Assembly: GCA_031291445.1 (NCBI GenBank)
Contig: JARLJA010000128.1
Location: 1-32,444, forward strand
Length of the DNA stretch: 32,444 nt
Source: Xanthobacteraceae bacterium
GTDB taxonomy: Bacteria > Pseudomonadota > Alphaproteobacteria > Rhizobiales > Xanthobacteraceae
Direction of reading: 5' to 3'
A model generated the notes under the pieces. It did no database searches. It had not been told where the DNA came from and saw only the letters and a program-made list of their open reading frames with translations. Below are positions 9,037-17,374 of the stretch, one piece after another (within the stretch, counting starts at the first letter, position 1; the number at the start of each line of letters is the position of its first letter). The translations under genes were made by a program, and so were the position numbers.

Positions 9037-9720
9037 TCACGCCACCGGCTGGGCTCCCCGCAGGAACAGATCGACGCAGGCCCGCGCGCGCGTTTCGATC
9101 TCCTGTCGCGTCGGCGCCGGGGCGTGACCGAACATCACCGCGCGCACCGGCTGGAACGCGAGCATGCCGAGCAGCATGCCGGCGGCGACGTCGGCATCGC
9201 CGGGCCGGATCAGGCCGCGCGCCTGCTGCGCCCGCAACCATGACGCCAGCGTGCTTTCGGTGCGCCGGATGGCCTTGTGATAGAAGGTCTCGGCGAGATC
9301 GCCGAACTTGTCGCTGTCGGCGAGAATCATGCGCTGAAGCGCGATCACTTCGCCGTCGAGCACGAGCTCGCCGCAGGCGATCAACGCGTCCCGCAACGCC
9401 GCCGCGACGTCGCCGCCCTCGCAGGCGCGCAGCCTCACTTCGGAGACGAAGCGGTCGATCCGTTCGGTGATCATAGCCTCGAACAGGCCGGCCTTGCTGG
9501 GGATCAGGCGGTACAGCGTCTTGGTCGACACGCCGGCGCGCCGCGCCACCGCCTCCATGCACGCCGCAGCGAAGCCGCTGGCGGCGAATTCGCGCCGCGC
9601 CGCGTCCAGGATGATGGCGCGGGTTTCCTCGTCGGGCCGCGCCCGCGGCCGTCCCCGGCGGCACCGCGCTTCCGTGCCGGCGCTCCCCACGTCGATCTCA
9701 TCGGTCTTCGCAATCGTCAT
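9037..9720 (-). CDS. TetR/AcrR family repressor of the adjacent efflux genes
   Basis: A 227-residue TetR-family regulator. After a charged N-terminal tail (RRGRPRARPDEETRAIILDAA) the HTH lies at about residues 45-75 with GFAAACMEAVARRAGVSTKTLYRLIPSKAGLF. The ligand-binding domain carries a TetR_C-like region (ALRDALIACGELVL, then LIRPGDADVAAGMLLGML) common to repressors of efflux operons such as AefR. It is divergent from an EmrA/EmrB-type pair, and its promoter overlaps theirs, so it very likely represses both itself and the pump. It is convergent with lysR, with 60 nt between the stops. Confidence 0.92.
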   Translation of the reverse strand: MTIAKTDEIDVGSAGTEARCRRGRPRARPDEETRAIILDAARREFAASGFAAACMEAVARRAGVSTKTLYRLIPSKAGLFEAMITERIDRFVSEVRLRACEGGDVAAALRDALIACGELVLDGEVIALQRMILADSDKFGDLAETFYHKAIRRTESTLASWLRAQQARGLIRPGDADVAAGMLLGMLAFQPVRAVMFGHAPAPTRQEIETRARACVDLFLRGAQPVA

Positions 9721-9746
9721 GCCGAGCCATGCTTCTGCGTGATGCC

Positions 9747-9802
9747 TGTCATTTCATTGACAGTCTCCAGATAGGGACTATTTTGGAAAATATCAACTTT
9801 CC
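9747..9802. promoter_or_regulatory. Overlapping divergent promoters with palindromic operator candidates (tetR/emrAB)
   Basis: Rightward promoter: TTGACA at 9757-9762 and TATTTT at 9779-9784, 16-bp spacer. Leftward promoter (read on the minus strand): TTGATA at 9796-9791 and TATCTG at 9773-9768, 17-bp spacer. The two overlap face to face. Palindromes cover them: TGTCA-N6-TGACA at 9747-9762, TATTTT-GG-AAAATA at 9779-9792, and GGAAA-N8-TTTCC at 9785-9802. A TetR dimer bound at the central dyads would block both promoters. The box matches are by eye. Confidence 0.6.
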
Positions 9803-9864
9803 TAATTCGACAGCCGAACCGGGAAGCCCCGTAATTCAGCAGTTCCCACAACGGAATAGCGACC

Positions 9865-11082
9865 ATGACCCAACATTCCACAGCTTTCCAGATTGACCGT
9901 CCGGTTCCCGCCGAGGCCGCGCGGGAGATCCTTGCCGAGCCCGACAGACAGTTGGCGCCGGCCCCGCTTCCGGCCAGCCCGATCGCGCGCAAGGGTGGGC
10001 TGCGCCGCCTGCTGATGGCCGGCGCCGCGCTGGCGGTGCTGGGCGCGGGCGGCTGGTACGCATTCGATTACTGGACGGTGGGCCAGTATCTCGTCTCCAC
10101 CGACGACGCCTATGTAAAGGCCGACAACACCACCATCGCGCCGAAGGTCTCCGGCTATGTCACCGACGTCCTGGTGGGCGACAACGAGCACGTGAAGGCC
10201 GGCCAGGTGCTGGCGCGGATCGACGAGCGCGACTTTAGAGTGGCGCTGGCCCAGGCCAGGGCCGACGTCGCCGCCGCGCAGGCCGCGGTGGCGAGCAGGC
10301 AGGCCCAGCTCGAGGTCCAGCAGGCCGTCATCGCGGCGGCGCGAGCGACCATCGACGTCGACACTGCGACGCAGAATTTCGCCAGCCAGGAGGACAAGCG
10401 CTACACCGATCTCGCCGCCACCGGGTTCGGCAGCGTGCAGAACGCCCAGCTCGCGCAGTCGCGCAACGCCAGCGCCGAGGCCACCATCCAGCGCGACACC
10501 GCGAACTTCGCCTCGGCGCTGAAGCAGGCCGACCTGCTCAAGGCCGAAGTCGCGCAGGCCGTGGCCGCGTCGGCCCACGCCGCCGCCGTCGAGCAGCAGG
10601 CCGAGCTCAATCTCGGCTACACCACGCTCACCGCGCCGATCGACGGCATCGTCGGCAACCGCACCCTGCGCACCGGCCAGTTCGTCCAGGCCGGCACCCA
10701 GCTGATGGCGCTGGTGCCGAGCACCGGCGCCTACGTGATCGCGAACTTCAAGGAGACTCAGCTCACCGACGTCCGCAAGGGCCAGCCGGTGGATATCGAG
10801 GTCGACATGTTCCCCGGCGAGGTGGTGCATGGCCACGTCGACAGCCTCGCGCCCGCCAGCGGCCAGGAATTCGCGCTGCTGCCGCCGGACAACGCCACCG
10901 GCAACTTCACCAAGGTGGTCCAACGCATTCCAGTGAAGATCGCGCTCGACGCCAACCCGGTCGACCTGCGCCCGGGAATGTCGGTGATCCCGACCATCCA
11001 GACCCTCCGGCCGGCGACCGTCGCCGCCAGGCCTCCGCGGGTGGTCCCTGCCTCCAGGGTCGCCCTGCTCGCTTCGCAATAG
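9865..11082 (+). CDS. HlyD/EmrA family membrane fusion protein
   Basis: The 405-residue periplasmic adaptor of a drug efflux system. A basic cytoplasmic tail leads into one membrane span at about residues 48-66. The lipoyl-type half-motif VSGYVTDVLVGDNEHVKAGQVLARID follows, then a long alpha-helical hairpin rich in Ala, Gln and Glu, the second lipoyl half (LGYTTLTAPIDGIVGNRTL), and a beta-barrel domain ending near RPGMSVIPTIQT. This is the EmrA/VceA layout. The start ATG has GGAA 8 nt upstream. The MFS transporter begins 8 nt after its stop, so the two are co-transcribed; together with an outer-membrane channel not in this window they would export hydrophobic compounds. Confidence 0.94.
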   Translation: MTQHSTAFQIDRPVPAEAAREILAEPDRQLAPAPLPASPIARKGGLRRLLMAGAALAVLGAGGWYAFDYWTVGQYLVSTDDAYVKADNTTIAPKVSGYVTDVLVGDNEHVKAGQVLARIDERDFRVALAQARADVAAAQAAVASRQAQLEVQQAVIAAARATIDVDTATQNFASQEDKRYTDLAATGFGSVQNAQLAQSRNASAEATIQRDTANFASALKQADLLKAEVAQAVAASAHAAAVEQQAELNLGYTTLTAPIDGIVGNRTLRTGQFVQAGTQLMALVPSTGAYVIANFKETQLTDVRKGQPVDIEVDMFPGEVVHGHVDSLAPASGQEFALLPPDNATGNFTKVVQRIPVKIALDANPVDLRPGMSVIPTIQTLRPATVAARPPRVVPASRVALLASQ

Positions 11083-11090
11083 GTGATGCC

Positions 11091-12713
11091 ATGTCGGATC
11101 TGTCCCTGACCGTCCCCACCGCCGTTCCGCGGCCCGCCGACCGCCCGGCCGCGGCCTCGCTCCAGGGCGAGCGCGCCAGCCCCGCGGTGTGGATTTCGGT
11201 AGCGGCCGCCATGGTCGGCGCCTTCATGGCGATCCTCAACATCCAGATCACCAACGCCTCGCTGCTGAACATCGAGGGCGGCATCGGCACCGGCGTCGAC
11301 AACGGCAGCTGGATCTCGACCTCGTACCTGATCGGCGAAATCGTCGTCATCCCGCTCACCGACTATCTCAGCCGGGTGTTCTCGTTCCGCAAGATCATCC
11401 TGGTGCACGCCACGCTGTTCGCGCTGTTCTCGGTGGCGTGCGCCTTCGCCCACGACCTGCCGTCGATGATCGTGATGCGCGCCTTCCAGGGCTTCTTCGG
11501 CGGCGTGCTGATCCCGATGGCCTTCACCCTGGTCTTCACCAGATTGCCGAAGCCGCAGCAGCCGATCGGGCTGGCGATGTTCGCGCTCGCGGTCACCTTC
11601 GCGCCGGCGATCGGGCCGACCATCGGCGGCTATCTCACCGAAAACTACGGTTGGCAGACCATCTTCTTCGTCAACGTGGTGCCGACCGCGGCGATGGTCG
11701 TCGCGCTGTTCCTGACCCTGGAGCGCCAGCCCATCCAGCTCGGCCTGCTGCGCCAGGGCGACTGGCTCGGCATCGTCACCATGGCGGTCGGGCTCTCGGC
11801 GCTGCAGACCGTGCTGGAGGAGGGCAACAAGGACGACTGGTTCGGCTCGCCGTTCATCGTGAAACTGGCCGTCGTCGCCGCCGTCAGCCTCACCCTGTTC
11901 GTCTGGATCGAGCTCACGGTCGAGAAGCCGCTGCTCGAGCTCCGGCTGCTGGCGCGCCGCAGCTTCGGCATCGGCACCATCGCCGCGGTGTTCGTCGGCT
12001 TCGCGCTGTTCGGCTCGGTCTACCTGCTGCCGGCCTATCTCGGCCAGGTGCAGCGCTACAATGCCGAGCAGATCGGCAACGTGCTGGCGTGGACCGGCCT
12101 GCCCCAGCTCCTGCTGATTCCGCTGGTGCCGAAGCTGATGCAGCGGTTCGACGCCCGCTACATCGCCGCCACCGGCATGCTGCTGTTCGCCTACTCTTCG
12201 TTCATGAACACGGCGATGTCGCTCGACTATGCCGGCGACCAGCTGTGGTTGCCCAACATCGTGCGCGCCGTGGGCCAGGCCCTGATGCTCGCCCCCTTGA
12301 GCGCGGTGACGCTCGGCAGCGTCGCGCCGCAGGACGCGGCCGCGGCGTCCGGCATCTCCAACATGATGCGCAACCTCGGCGGCGCGATCGGCACCGCGGT
12401 GCTCGCGACCATCGTCACCAAGCGCGAGCAGTTTCATTCCAACATCATCGGCCAGTCTGTCGACCTCGGCCGGGAGGAAGTGCGCGCCCGGATCGGGCAG
12501 ATGACCGACTATTTCCTCACCCACGGCATGCCGGACCCGGCCGGCGCCCGCCAGCAGGCGGTCATCGCGCTCGGCAACGCGGTCAAGCGCCAGGCGCTGG
12601 TGATCGGGTTCAGCGATACCTTCGCCGTGATCGGCATCGTGCTGGTGCTGGCGGCCATCGCCATTCTCACCACCGGCAGGCCCAAGGGCCCCGCGCCGGG
12701 CGGCGCGCATTGA
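11091..12713 (+). CDS. DHA2 family MFS drug:H+ antiporter (EmrB-like)
   Basis: A 540-residue major facilitator transporter of the 14-span DHA2 class. Visible landmarks are the first helix with LNIQITNASLLNIEGGI, the loop 2-3 region around LTDYLSRVFSFRKIILV, and antiporter motif C in helix 5 (AVTFAPAIGPTIGGYLTENY). The C-terminal helix VIGIVLVLAAIAILTTG ends shortly before the stop. The start ATG is preceded by AGGTGA at 5 nt. It works with the EmrA-type adaptor encoded just upstream to move hydrophobic toxic compounds across the envelope at the expense of the proton gradient. Substrate specificity is not evident. Confidence 0.95.
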   Translation: MSDLSLTVPTAVPRPADRPAAASLQGERASPAVWISVAAAMVGAFMAILNIQITNASLLNIEGGIGTGVDNGSWISTSYLIGEIVVIPLTDYLSRVFSFRKIILVHATLFALFSVACAFAHDLPSMIVMRAFQGFFGGVLIPMAFTLVFTRLPKPQQPIGLAMFALAVTFAPAIGPTIGGYLTENYGWQTIFFVNVVPTAAMVVALFLTLERQPIQLGLLRQGDWLGIVTMAVGLSALQTVLEEGNKDDWFGSPFIVKLAVVAAVSLTLFVWIELTVEKPLLELRLLARRSFGIGTIAAVFVGFALFGSVYLLPAYLGQVQRYNAEQIGNVLAWTGLPQLLLIPLVPKLMQRFDARYIAATGMLLFAYSSFMNTAMSLDYAGDQLWLPNIVRAVGQALMLAPLSAVTLGSVAPQDAAAASGISNMMRNLGGAIGTAVLATIVTKREQFHSNIIGQSVDLGREEVRARIGQMTDYFLTHGMPDPAGARQQAVIALGNAVKRQALVIGFSDTFAVIGIVLVLAAIAILTTGRPKGPAPGGAH

Positions 12714-12881
12714 CGCCCGACGGCGCGCGGCACGACGTCGCAGTCTTCTCTGTTAGCGAGCCGTTAACCATATCCGGAAATTTCTCGGCTAACGTGGTGG
12801 TCGATTCGCCGATGTGACGATGGCGGCGCGGGACGGCGGCGGCGACCGGCGTGGTGGACGTTTCGACTGGGGGCTATTGGA

Positions 12882-13916
12882 ATGCGGGGAGTGCGAACCG
12901 GGGCCGTGACGCTATGCGCGGCTCTCGTGATGGCGTCGGCAGCTGACGCCAACGATCAGGCGCCGACGGGCGCCAAGCCCAATGCCGAGCATCGCTCGAA
13001 ACACCGGCACGGCCACGAGCACCAGGCCGCACGGCACGGCAAGCCGCACGGCCACGGCGGTGAGGCCCACGCCAAAGGACACGAGAAGGGCCATGACAAG
13101 GGCCACGAGGAAGGGCACGAGGAGATCGACACCGAAAACCTGTTCGGCATCACGCAGGGCAGCGATCTCGGCAAGCGGGGAGAGATCGCGCTGCAATCCG
13201 AAGGCATGGGCGGGTTCGGCCTCGGCGACGGCCGCTACGCCGCCTGGAGCAACGTCTATCAGCTCAAGTATTCGGTGACCGACGATTTCCGCATCGCGCC
13301 TTACCTGGCAACCACATTCAACAGCATTTCTGGATCGTCCAGCCTGCAGGACGTGAATGCCCTGGACTTCCAGGGCGGCGGCGTCGAGTTCCGGTATCGC
13401 TTCCTCAACCGCGAAAGCGCGCCGTTCGGCTTCACGGTCGTGCTCGATCCCCATGCCAACCGGATCGACTCGTTCGACGGCACGAAAGTGAGCCAGTCCG
13501 GCGTGGCCGTCATGGCCCTCGCCGACCGGGAGCTCATCAAGGACCGGCTGTTCGTCGCGTTCAACGCCGTCTACGAACCGGAATGGAGCCGCGACGCCAC
13601 CGGGATGTCGCTGGACGAATCCCGGCTCGGCTTCGGCACCGCGCTGACCGCGCAACTGGCGCCGCATCTGTTCGTCGGCGCCGAGGCACGCTATCTGCGT
13701 CGCTATGACGGAGTTGGCCTCGACAGCTTCCGGGAAGACGCCTGGTATGTCGGGCCGACGCTCGCCGCGAATTTGTGCAAGAATCTGACCATGACGCTGG
13801 CCTGGAACATCAAGGCGGCCAACGCGACCGTCGCGGATCCGGCGTTCGGAACCAGCCATTTCGCCAACAACGTGGTGCTCGCCCGCTTCAACTACATCTT
13901 CCCCGAAGCCCGGTAG
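12882..13916 (+). CDS. Outer-membrane-type protein with a histidine-rich N-terminal segment
   Basis: 344 residues. A Sec signal peptide (about residues 1-23, ending ADA) is followed at residues 37-79 by a low-complexity segment with 13 histidines, mostly in GHxK/GHEE repeats and mixed with Lys and Glu. The rest (about 90-344) shows alternating amphipathic strands with aromatic girdles, as in YAAWSNVYQLKYSVTDDFRI and HFANNVVLARFNYIF, typical of an outer-membrane beta-barrel or transporter-like protein. The C-terminus ends PEAR, not in the usual final aromatic residue. The His segment would bind divalent metals such as Zn, Ni, Co or Cu; this is inference. I do not recognise the exact family. 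It is a single gene, convergent with the GGDEF gene. Confidence 0.85.
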   Translation: MRGVRTGAVTLCAALVMASAADANDQAPTGAKPNAEHRSKHRHGHEHQAARHGKPHGHGGEAHAKGHEKGHDKGHEEGHEEIDTENLFGITQGSDLGKRGEIALQSEGMGGFGLGDGRYAAWSNVYQLKYSVTDDFRIAPYLATTFNSISGSSSLQDVNALDFQGGGVEFRYRFLNRESAPFGFTVVLDPHANRIDSFDGTKVSQSGVAVMALADRELIKDRLFVAFNAVYEPEWSRDATGMSLDESRLGFGTALTAQLAPHLFVGAEARYLRRYDGVGLDSFREDAWYVGPTLAANLCKNLTMTLAWNIKAANATVADPAFGTSHFANNVVLARFNYIFPEAR

Positions 13917-13965
13917 GCGAAAGCGCACCCTCGAAGGCAGGACAGCGAGCTTCGGGGCCAGGGTG

Positions 13966-15096
13966 TCAGCCCGCCCGGCGATCGGGTTCGCCTTCCGCCT
14001 CCGACCAGGCCCACCCACCGCCGCCGGCGCGTTTGGCCGCGTAGAGCGCGCGGTCGACCCGTTCCAGCAGCTGCGAGGTCGAAATGGCCGCGGGCACGCC
14101 GACCAGAATGCCGGCGCTGGCGCCGATGCGGACCGGCACGTCCGACAGCAGGAACGGCATCGAGAGTTCGAGAATGGCTCTGCGCGCCAGCGCCAGCGCG
14201 GCGGCGCGGCCGTCCTCTCCGGCGGCCACGGGCTTCAGCAGCATGAATTCGTCGCCACCGAAGCGCGCGGCGGTTCCGTCGGAGCCGGCGCACGACATCA
14301 GCCGCGCCGCGACCTGACGCAGCAGGTCGTCGCCGGCGTGGTGGCCGTGACGGTCATTGACCGGTTTGAAGCCGTCGAGGTCGATGGCGATGATGGCGAA
14401 GTCCGTGCCGACGCCCGTCAACGCCTGGAGAAACGCGGCACGGTTCGGCAAGCCGGTGAGGAAATCATGGGTCGCCTGGCGCGCCAGCCGGTGCTTGGCC
14501 TCGAGCCGCTCGATGAAGGCCGCGCTCAGATGCCTGGAGGCCTCCCGCAGGGTCAGCCAGAAGAAGATCAGCATGCCGGCGCCGATCTTGTAGGCCAGTT
14601 CGGGACGCAGCAGGCCGGCGACGATTGTCGGCATCAGCAGCAACGCCGCGGTCGTCAGGATGATCCAGGGGCGGATCGCCGCACGCGAGACCATGCCGAC
14701 GCAGAACGACATGGACAGGCCGAACGCCACCCAGGCGCCGGGTGCGTCGCCGAGTTCGAGCGTCCGGAAGGACAGCGCGCCGAGCGCGAGGCCGAAAGCG
14801 GACGCGCCGGCGCCGTAGATGCGCTCCCAGCGCACCACGTCGGCATCGGAGAATTGCGCCGCGCGGGCCTTGTAGCGGAGCAGCGAGACGATCCGGGCCG
14901 AAGCCATCGCCAGGATGAGAAACGAGATCACGGCGTACCCCGTGTCCCCGCTGATGACGGCGAGAGTCACGGCGCCCGTCACCGACGTGACGCTGATGGC
15001 CATGACCTGCGGCAACGAGGTGTACAGCAAATCGACGAGCTCGCGGCGAATGCGCGGATCGGGATGCAGGAACCTGGACAACACCGTGAGGGGCAT
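13966..15096 (-). CDS. Membrane-bound diguanylate cyclase (GGDEF)
   Basis: 376 residues. The N-terminal half contains about six hydrophobic helices (roughly residues 28-180). The C-terminal GGDEF domain starts at ATHDFLTGLPNRAAF (about 208), contains the metal/nucleotide loop IDLDGFKPVNDRHGHHAGD, and has an intact GGDEF at 280-284. It should make c-di-GMP from two GTP at the inner membrane. The residues before GGDEF (GSDGTAARF) do not give the RxxD inhibitory I-site. No sensory domain other than the membrane part is seen. No clear ribosome-binding site precedes the ATG, so the start could differ slightly. It is a single gene, far from obvious c-di-GMP targets. Confidence 0.93.
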   Translation of the reverse strand: MPLTVLSRFLHPDPRIRRELVDLLYTSLPQVMAISVTSVTGAVTLAVISGDTGYAVISFLILAMASARIVSLLRYKARAAQFSDADVVRWERIYGAGASAFGLALGALSFRTLELGDAPGAWVAFGLSMSFCVGMVSRAAIRPWIILTTAALLLMPTIVAGLLRPELAYKIGAGMLIFFWLTLREASRHLSAAFIERLEAKHRLARQATHDFLTGLPNRAAFLQALTGVGTDFAIIAIDLDGFKPVNDRHGHHAGDDLLRQVAARLMSCAGSDGTAARFGGDEFMLLKPVAAGEDGRAAALALARRAILELSMPFLLSDVPVRIGASAGILVGVPAAISTSQLLERVDRALYAAKRAGGGGWAWSEAEGEPDRRAG

Positions 15097-15486
15097 GACG
15101 GGGAAGATGGCCGCGACTTCCTAACAACCGATGGGCAAAGGGGCGCAGCAATTGGCGCGGTCCCGGCATCGTTAAGAATTTGTCAATCGACTGATCGGCG
15201 TCCGGCGCGGCAGCGCCGTGCCGAGGAGAGTTCCGCGGGAGGCGGATGACCAGGCCTCAAACCGACGAACTCCCCGATCGCCAGCCGTTTCCCGCTGCAC
15301 GACAAGCGCCATCGCACAGTGCCTGATCTACAATCCGTTCATCAGCCGGGCTTCACCTACCGAGAACATCGACTCGATCGCGGCGCCAACTGCGGAGGCG
15401 GAATTCGCTCCGATCCTTCGATCCCGCCGGTGAAACGTAAATGGGATCGGCTCGGGACGTCCGCCGGGCGCGCGGGGCGTCCCGGC
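15097..15486. other. Intergenic region, 390 nt, between GGDEF and HiPIP genes
   Basis: No reading frame here has protein-like character on either strand. The left end is the upstream region of the GGDEF gene, with an AT-richer patch (GTTAAGAATTTGTCAATCGA, from about 15171) that may contain its promoter. The right end contains the stem-loop after the HiPIP gene. The middle shows nothing I can name. Confidence 0.5.
15454..15483 (-). terminator. Stem-loop just after the HiPIP gene
   Basis: GGGACG at 15454-15459 pairs with CGTCCC at 15478-15483, and inside it CCGC pairs with GCGG, giving a GC-rich hairpin 3 nt past the HiPIP stop codon. There is no U-run after it on the minus strand, so it may act as an mRNA 3' end stabiliser or a weak terminator rather than a classical one. 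Confidence 0.4.
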
Positions 15487-15762
15487 CTAGCTCTTCGGGG
15501 TAAACAGCTGGCACCAGCCGCCCGGGCTGATGTCGCCCTGAACGAATTTGCACGTCTTCGGCGACTGGAAATTGATACAACCGTCGCAGTGCTGACCGCC
15601 TTTCGGCGTGCCCTGGTATTGGGCGTCCGCTTGGCTGATCTTCTGCTGCGCCGCCGCTTCCGGGACCGCCGTGGCGATCGCCGCCGCGCCGAGCGCGAGC
15701 GCGGCACCGGAGACCGCCGCCCGGCGTGAGATGCGCCGGCAATCGTCGTCGCCGCTGTTCAT
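15487..15762 (-). CDS. High-potential iron-sulfur protein (HiPIP), Tat-exported
   Basis: 91 residues from the ATG at 15760-15762, chosen for its AGGAG 6 nt upstream. The N-terminus RRISRRAAVSGAALALGAAA is a twin-arginine signal followed by an Ala-rich segment cut near AAAQQ. The mature part carries the HiPIP cluster pattern C59-x2-C62-x8-C71-x12-C84, ending in the family hallmark ISPGGWCQLF. HiPIPs hold one 4Fe-4S cluster at high potential and carry electrons in the periplasm. The gene is last in a minus-strand cluster after the P460-type cytochrome (91-nt gap), which suggests it exchanges electrons with that protein or with a shared oxidase; this is inference. Confidence 0.93.
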   Translation of the reverse strand: MNSGDDDCRRISRRAAVSGAALALGAAAIATAVPEAAAQQKISQADAQYQGTPKGGQHCDGCINFQSPKTCKFVQGDISPGGWCQLFTPKS

Positions 15763-15853
15763 GATCGGCTCCTGTCGGGGTTTCACTCTGCTCTGGACGC
15801 TGCCCTCGGGTCATACGGGCATCGGCGCGGACGATGACGATCCTGGTCCTCGT

Positions 15854-16411
15854 TCAGCGGTGCCCGTACTCGGTGAAGACGTAATCCTTCTTCTGCACGA
15901 CCGTATGGCACGCGAACCCGCATTTGGCGTCGTTCGCCTGCGGCGGGTGGTCATCCAGGTTGCCGGACCTGAACGCATCGGATGCGGCGTCGTACTCGAA
16001 CTCGGCATAGCCCCATCCGCCGCTGTCCGGAAACCTCTTGCTGTCCTTCACCATGAAATCGACGTCGTGCTGGACCCCCGGCACCGTCGGCTGGCCGGGA
16101 TACGTCTCCTGCTTTTTCGGAATCCAGTGGACTTTCGCCATCATGGCCCCGTCCGGGAAGGGCTTGCCGTTGCCGGGCACGCCCTCCCTGAAGGCGTCGA
16201 TCATTGCGGCGTTGCCCGTGATCACGGCGATCTTGCCTCCGTTCTCGCTGATGGCAATCACCGGCCAGTTTTCGTATCCCTTGAACTCGGCGAACGCGAG
16301 CCCGCCCGGGACCTGCAGCGTGTATTTGTCCTGTGCTGAAAGCGCCCTGCCGCCCAGCACGGCGGCCGCTGCTCCGATGATCAAAACTGCCGAGAATGCA
16401 ATCCGCTTCAT
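15854..16411 (-). CDS. Cytochrome P460 family protein with CX3CH haem motif
   Basis: 185 residues. A signal peptide covers about residues 1-26. The mature part follows the cytochrome P460 plan: YENWPVIAISENGGKIAVITGN, then GKPFPDGAMMAKVHW, KKQETYPGQPTVPGVQHDVDFMVKD in pieces, GGWGYAEFEYDA, and a C-terminal haem site DAKCGFACHTVVQKKDYVFT. P460 enzymes oxidise hydroxylamine or bind NO using a lysine-crosslinked haem, and related cytochromes c'-beta bind NO. Here the cysteines C164 and C168 are separated by three residues, not two, before H169. GGGAGAGAG precedes the start. It lies between the lactonase-like gene (54 nt upstream) and the HiPIP gene. Its true substrate is unknown. Confidence 0.9.
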   Translation of the reverse strand: MKRIAFSAVLIIGAAAAVLGGRALSAQDKYTLQVPGGLAFAEFKGYENWPVIAISENGGKIAVITGNAAMIDAFREGVPGNGKPFPDGAMMAKVHWIPKKQETYPGQPTVPGVQHDVDFMVKDSKRFPDSGGWGYAEFEYDAASDAFRSGNLDDHPPQANDAKCGFACHTVVQKKDYVFTEYGHR

Positions 16412-16465
16412 GACTCTCTCCCGATGATTCGCAGGGTCGGCACCGCCATCCGCACTCGATCGACA

Positions 16466-17374
16466 TCAGTCGTAGAATGCAGGGAGCAGCTTCAGTTGGT
16501 CGCTTTGCGCCTTGTCGTGGTTGATGAAGAGCGTCGCGTTGTACGTCGCGATCAGCTGCTTGATCCGTTCCATCGAGGCGATCGATTCCGCCCTGTCGGT
16601 ATTGAGCGACGGCACGATGTCGTTCCGGAAGTTCTCTTCGAGATGAGCGACGTCACCGGACAGGATGATGAAGCCCGATTTGTTGAGATGGACGAGCAGC
16701 GACTGGTGCCCGGGCGTATGCCCCGGCGTGGAAACCAGGGTGACGCTGCCGTCGCCGAACACGTCCAGATCGCCGTCGACGAGCCGGAGATTTCTCGGAC
16801 GTCCCAAGAGCTTGCGGGCCAGCGCCATCAACTGGTTGACGTTGTCGTTCGGCCCGTCGGGAGAGTTGATCCAGCCATACTCCGCGCGCTGCATCAGCAG
16901 CGTCGCGTTGGGGAACAGCCCCATGTTGCCGATGTGGTCGCCATGGGTGTGCGATATCGCGACGCGGGTCACGTCGGACGGCGCCACGCCGATTTCGGCG
17001 AGCTGATCGGTCAGCGTCTTGTCGAGGTGGTAGACGATCAGTCCGGGCAACGTCGACCAGCCCTTGGGGTCATCGTGCGCCGCCTCTGGAACACCCGTAT
17101 CCCAAACCAGCCATTCGCCGCCGTGCTTGATGAGCCAGCAGGTCGACGAGAATTCGACGCTGCGCCCCACGTTCTGGCCTGGCGTCCACACCGACGCGTC
17201 GTTTGCGAGAGAGCGGCCGCAATCCAGCCGAAACAGCTTGTCGGCGGTGCGGGCGGTGGCGGCATCCGGCAGCTGCGAGCCGGCGCCGGCACGCGGCACG
17301 CGCGCCATCACCAGCGCGACGGCGACCACGACCAGCAGCACCGCACCGTTCATCTGTCTCATCATTGCAAGCAT
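16466..17374 (-). CDS. Exported metallo-beta-lactamase-fold hydrolase (N-acyl homoserine lactonase-like)
   Basis: 302 residues from the ATG at 17372-17374; an in-frame TTG three codons earlier and ATGs a few codons later are alternatives. A signal peptide or N-terminal anchor spans about residues 9-32. All metal ligands of the dinuclear zinc site are visible: HTHGDH at 142-147, the third-site His in STPGHTPGHQSLLVHL, the bridging Asp in ILSGDVAHL, and the last His in FINHDKAQ. The overall order (FSSTCWLIKHGGEWLVWDTG near the start) resembles AiiA/AttM-type lactonases. It heads a cluster with the P460 cytochrome and HiPIP. Export to the periplasm is unusual for quorum-quenching lactonases, so another ester or lactone substrate is possible. 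Confidence 0.9.
   Translation of the reverse strand: MLAMMRQMNGAVLLVVVAVALVMARVPRAGAGSQLPDAATARTADKLFRLDCGRSLANDASVWTPGQNVGRSVEFSSTCWLIKHGGEWLVWDTGVPEAAHDDPKGWSTLPGLIVYHLDKTLTDQLAEIGVAPSDVTRVAISHTHGDHIGNMGLFPNATLLMQRAEYGWINSPDGPNDNVNQLMALARKLLGRPRNLRLVDGDLDVFGDGSVTLVSTPGHTPGHQSLLVHLNKSGFIILSGDVAHLEENFRNDIVPSLNTDRAESIASMERIKQLIATYNATLFINHDKAQSDQLKLLPAFYD

Noticed and set aside
10758..12710. Long minus-strand frame (650 codons) opposite the efflux genes
   Set aside because: Composition is dominated by Arg, His, Asp and Gly, and it lies antisense to a clear HlyD/MFS pair.
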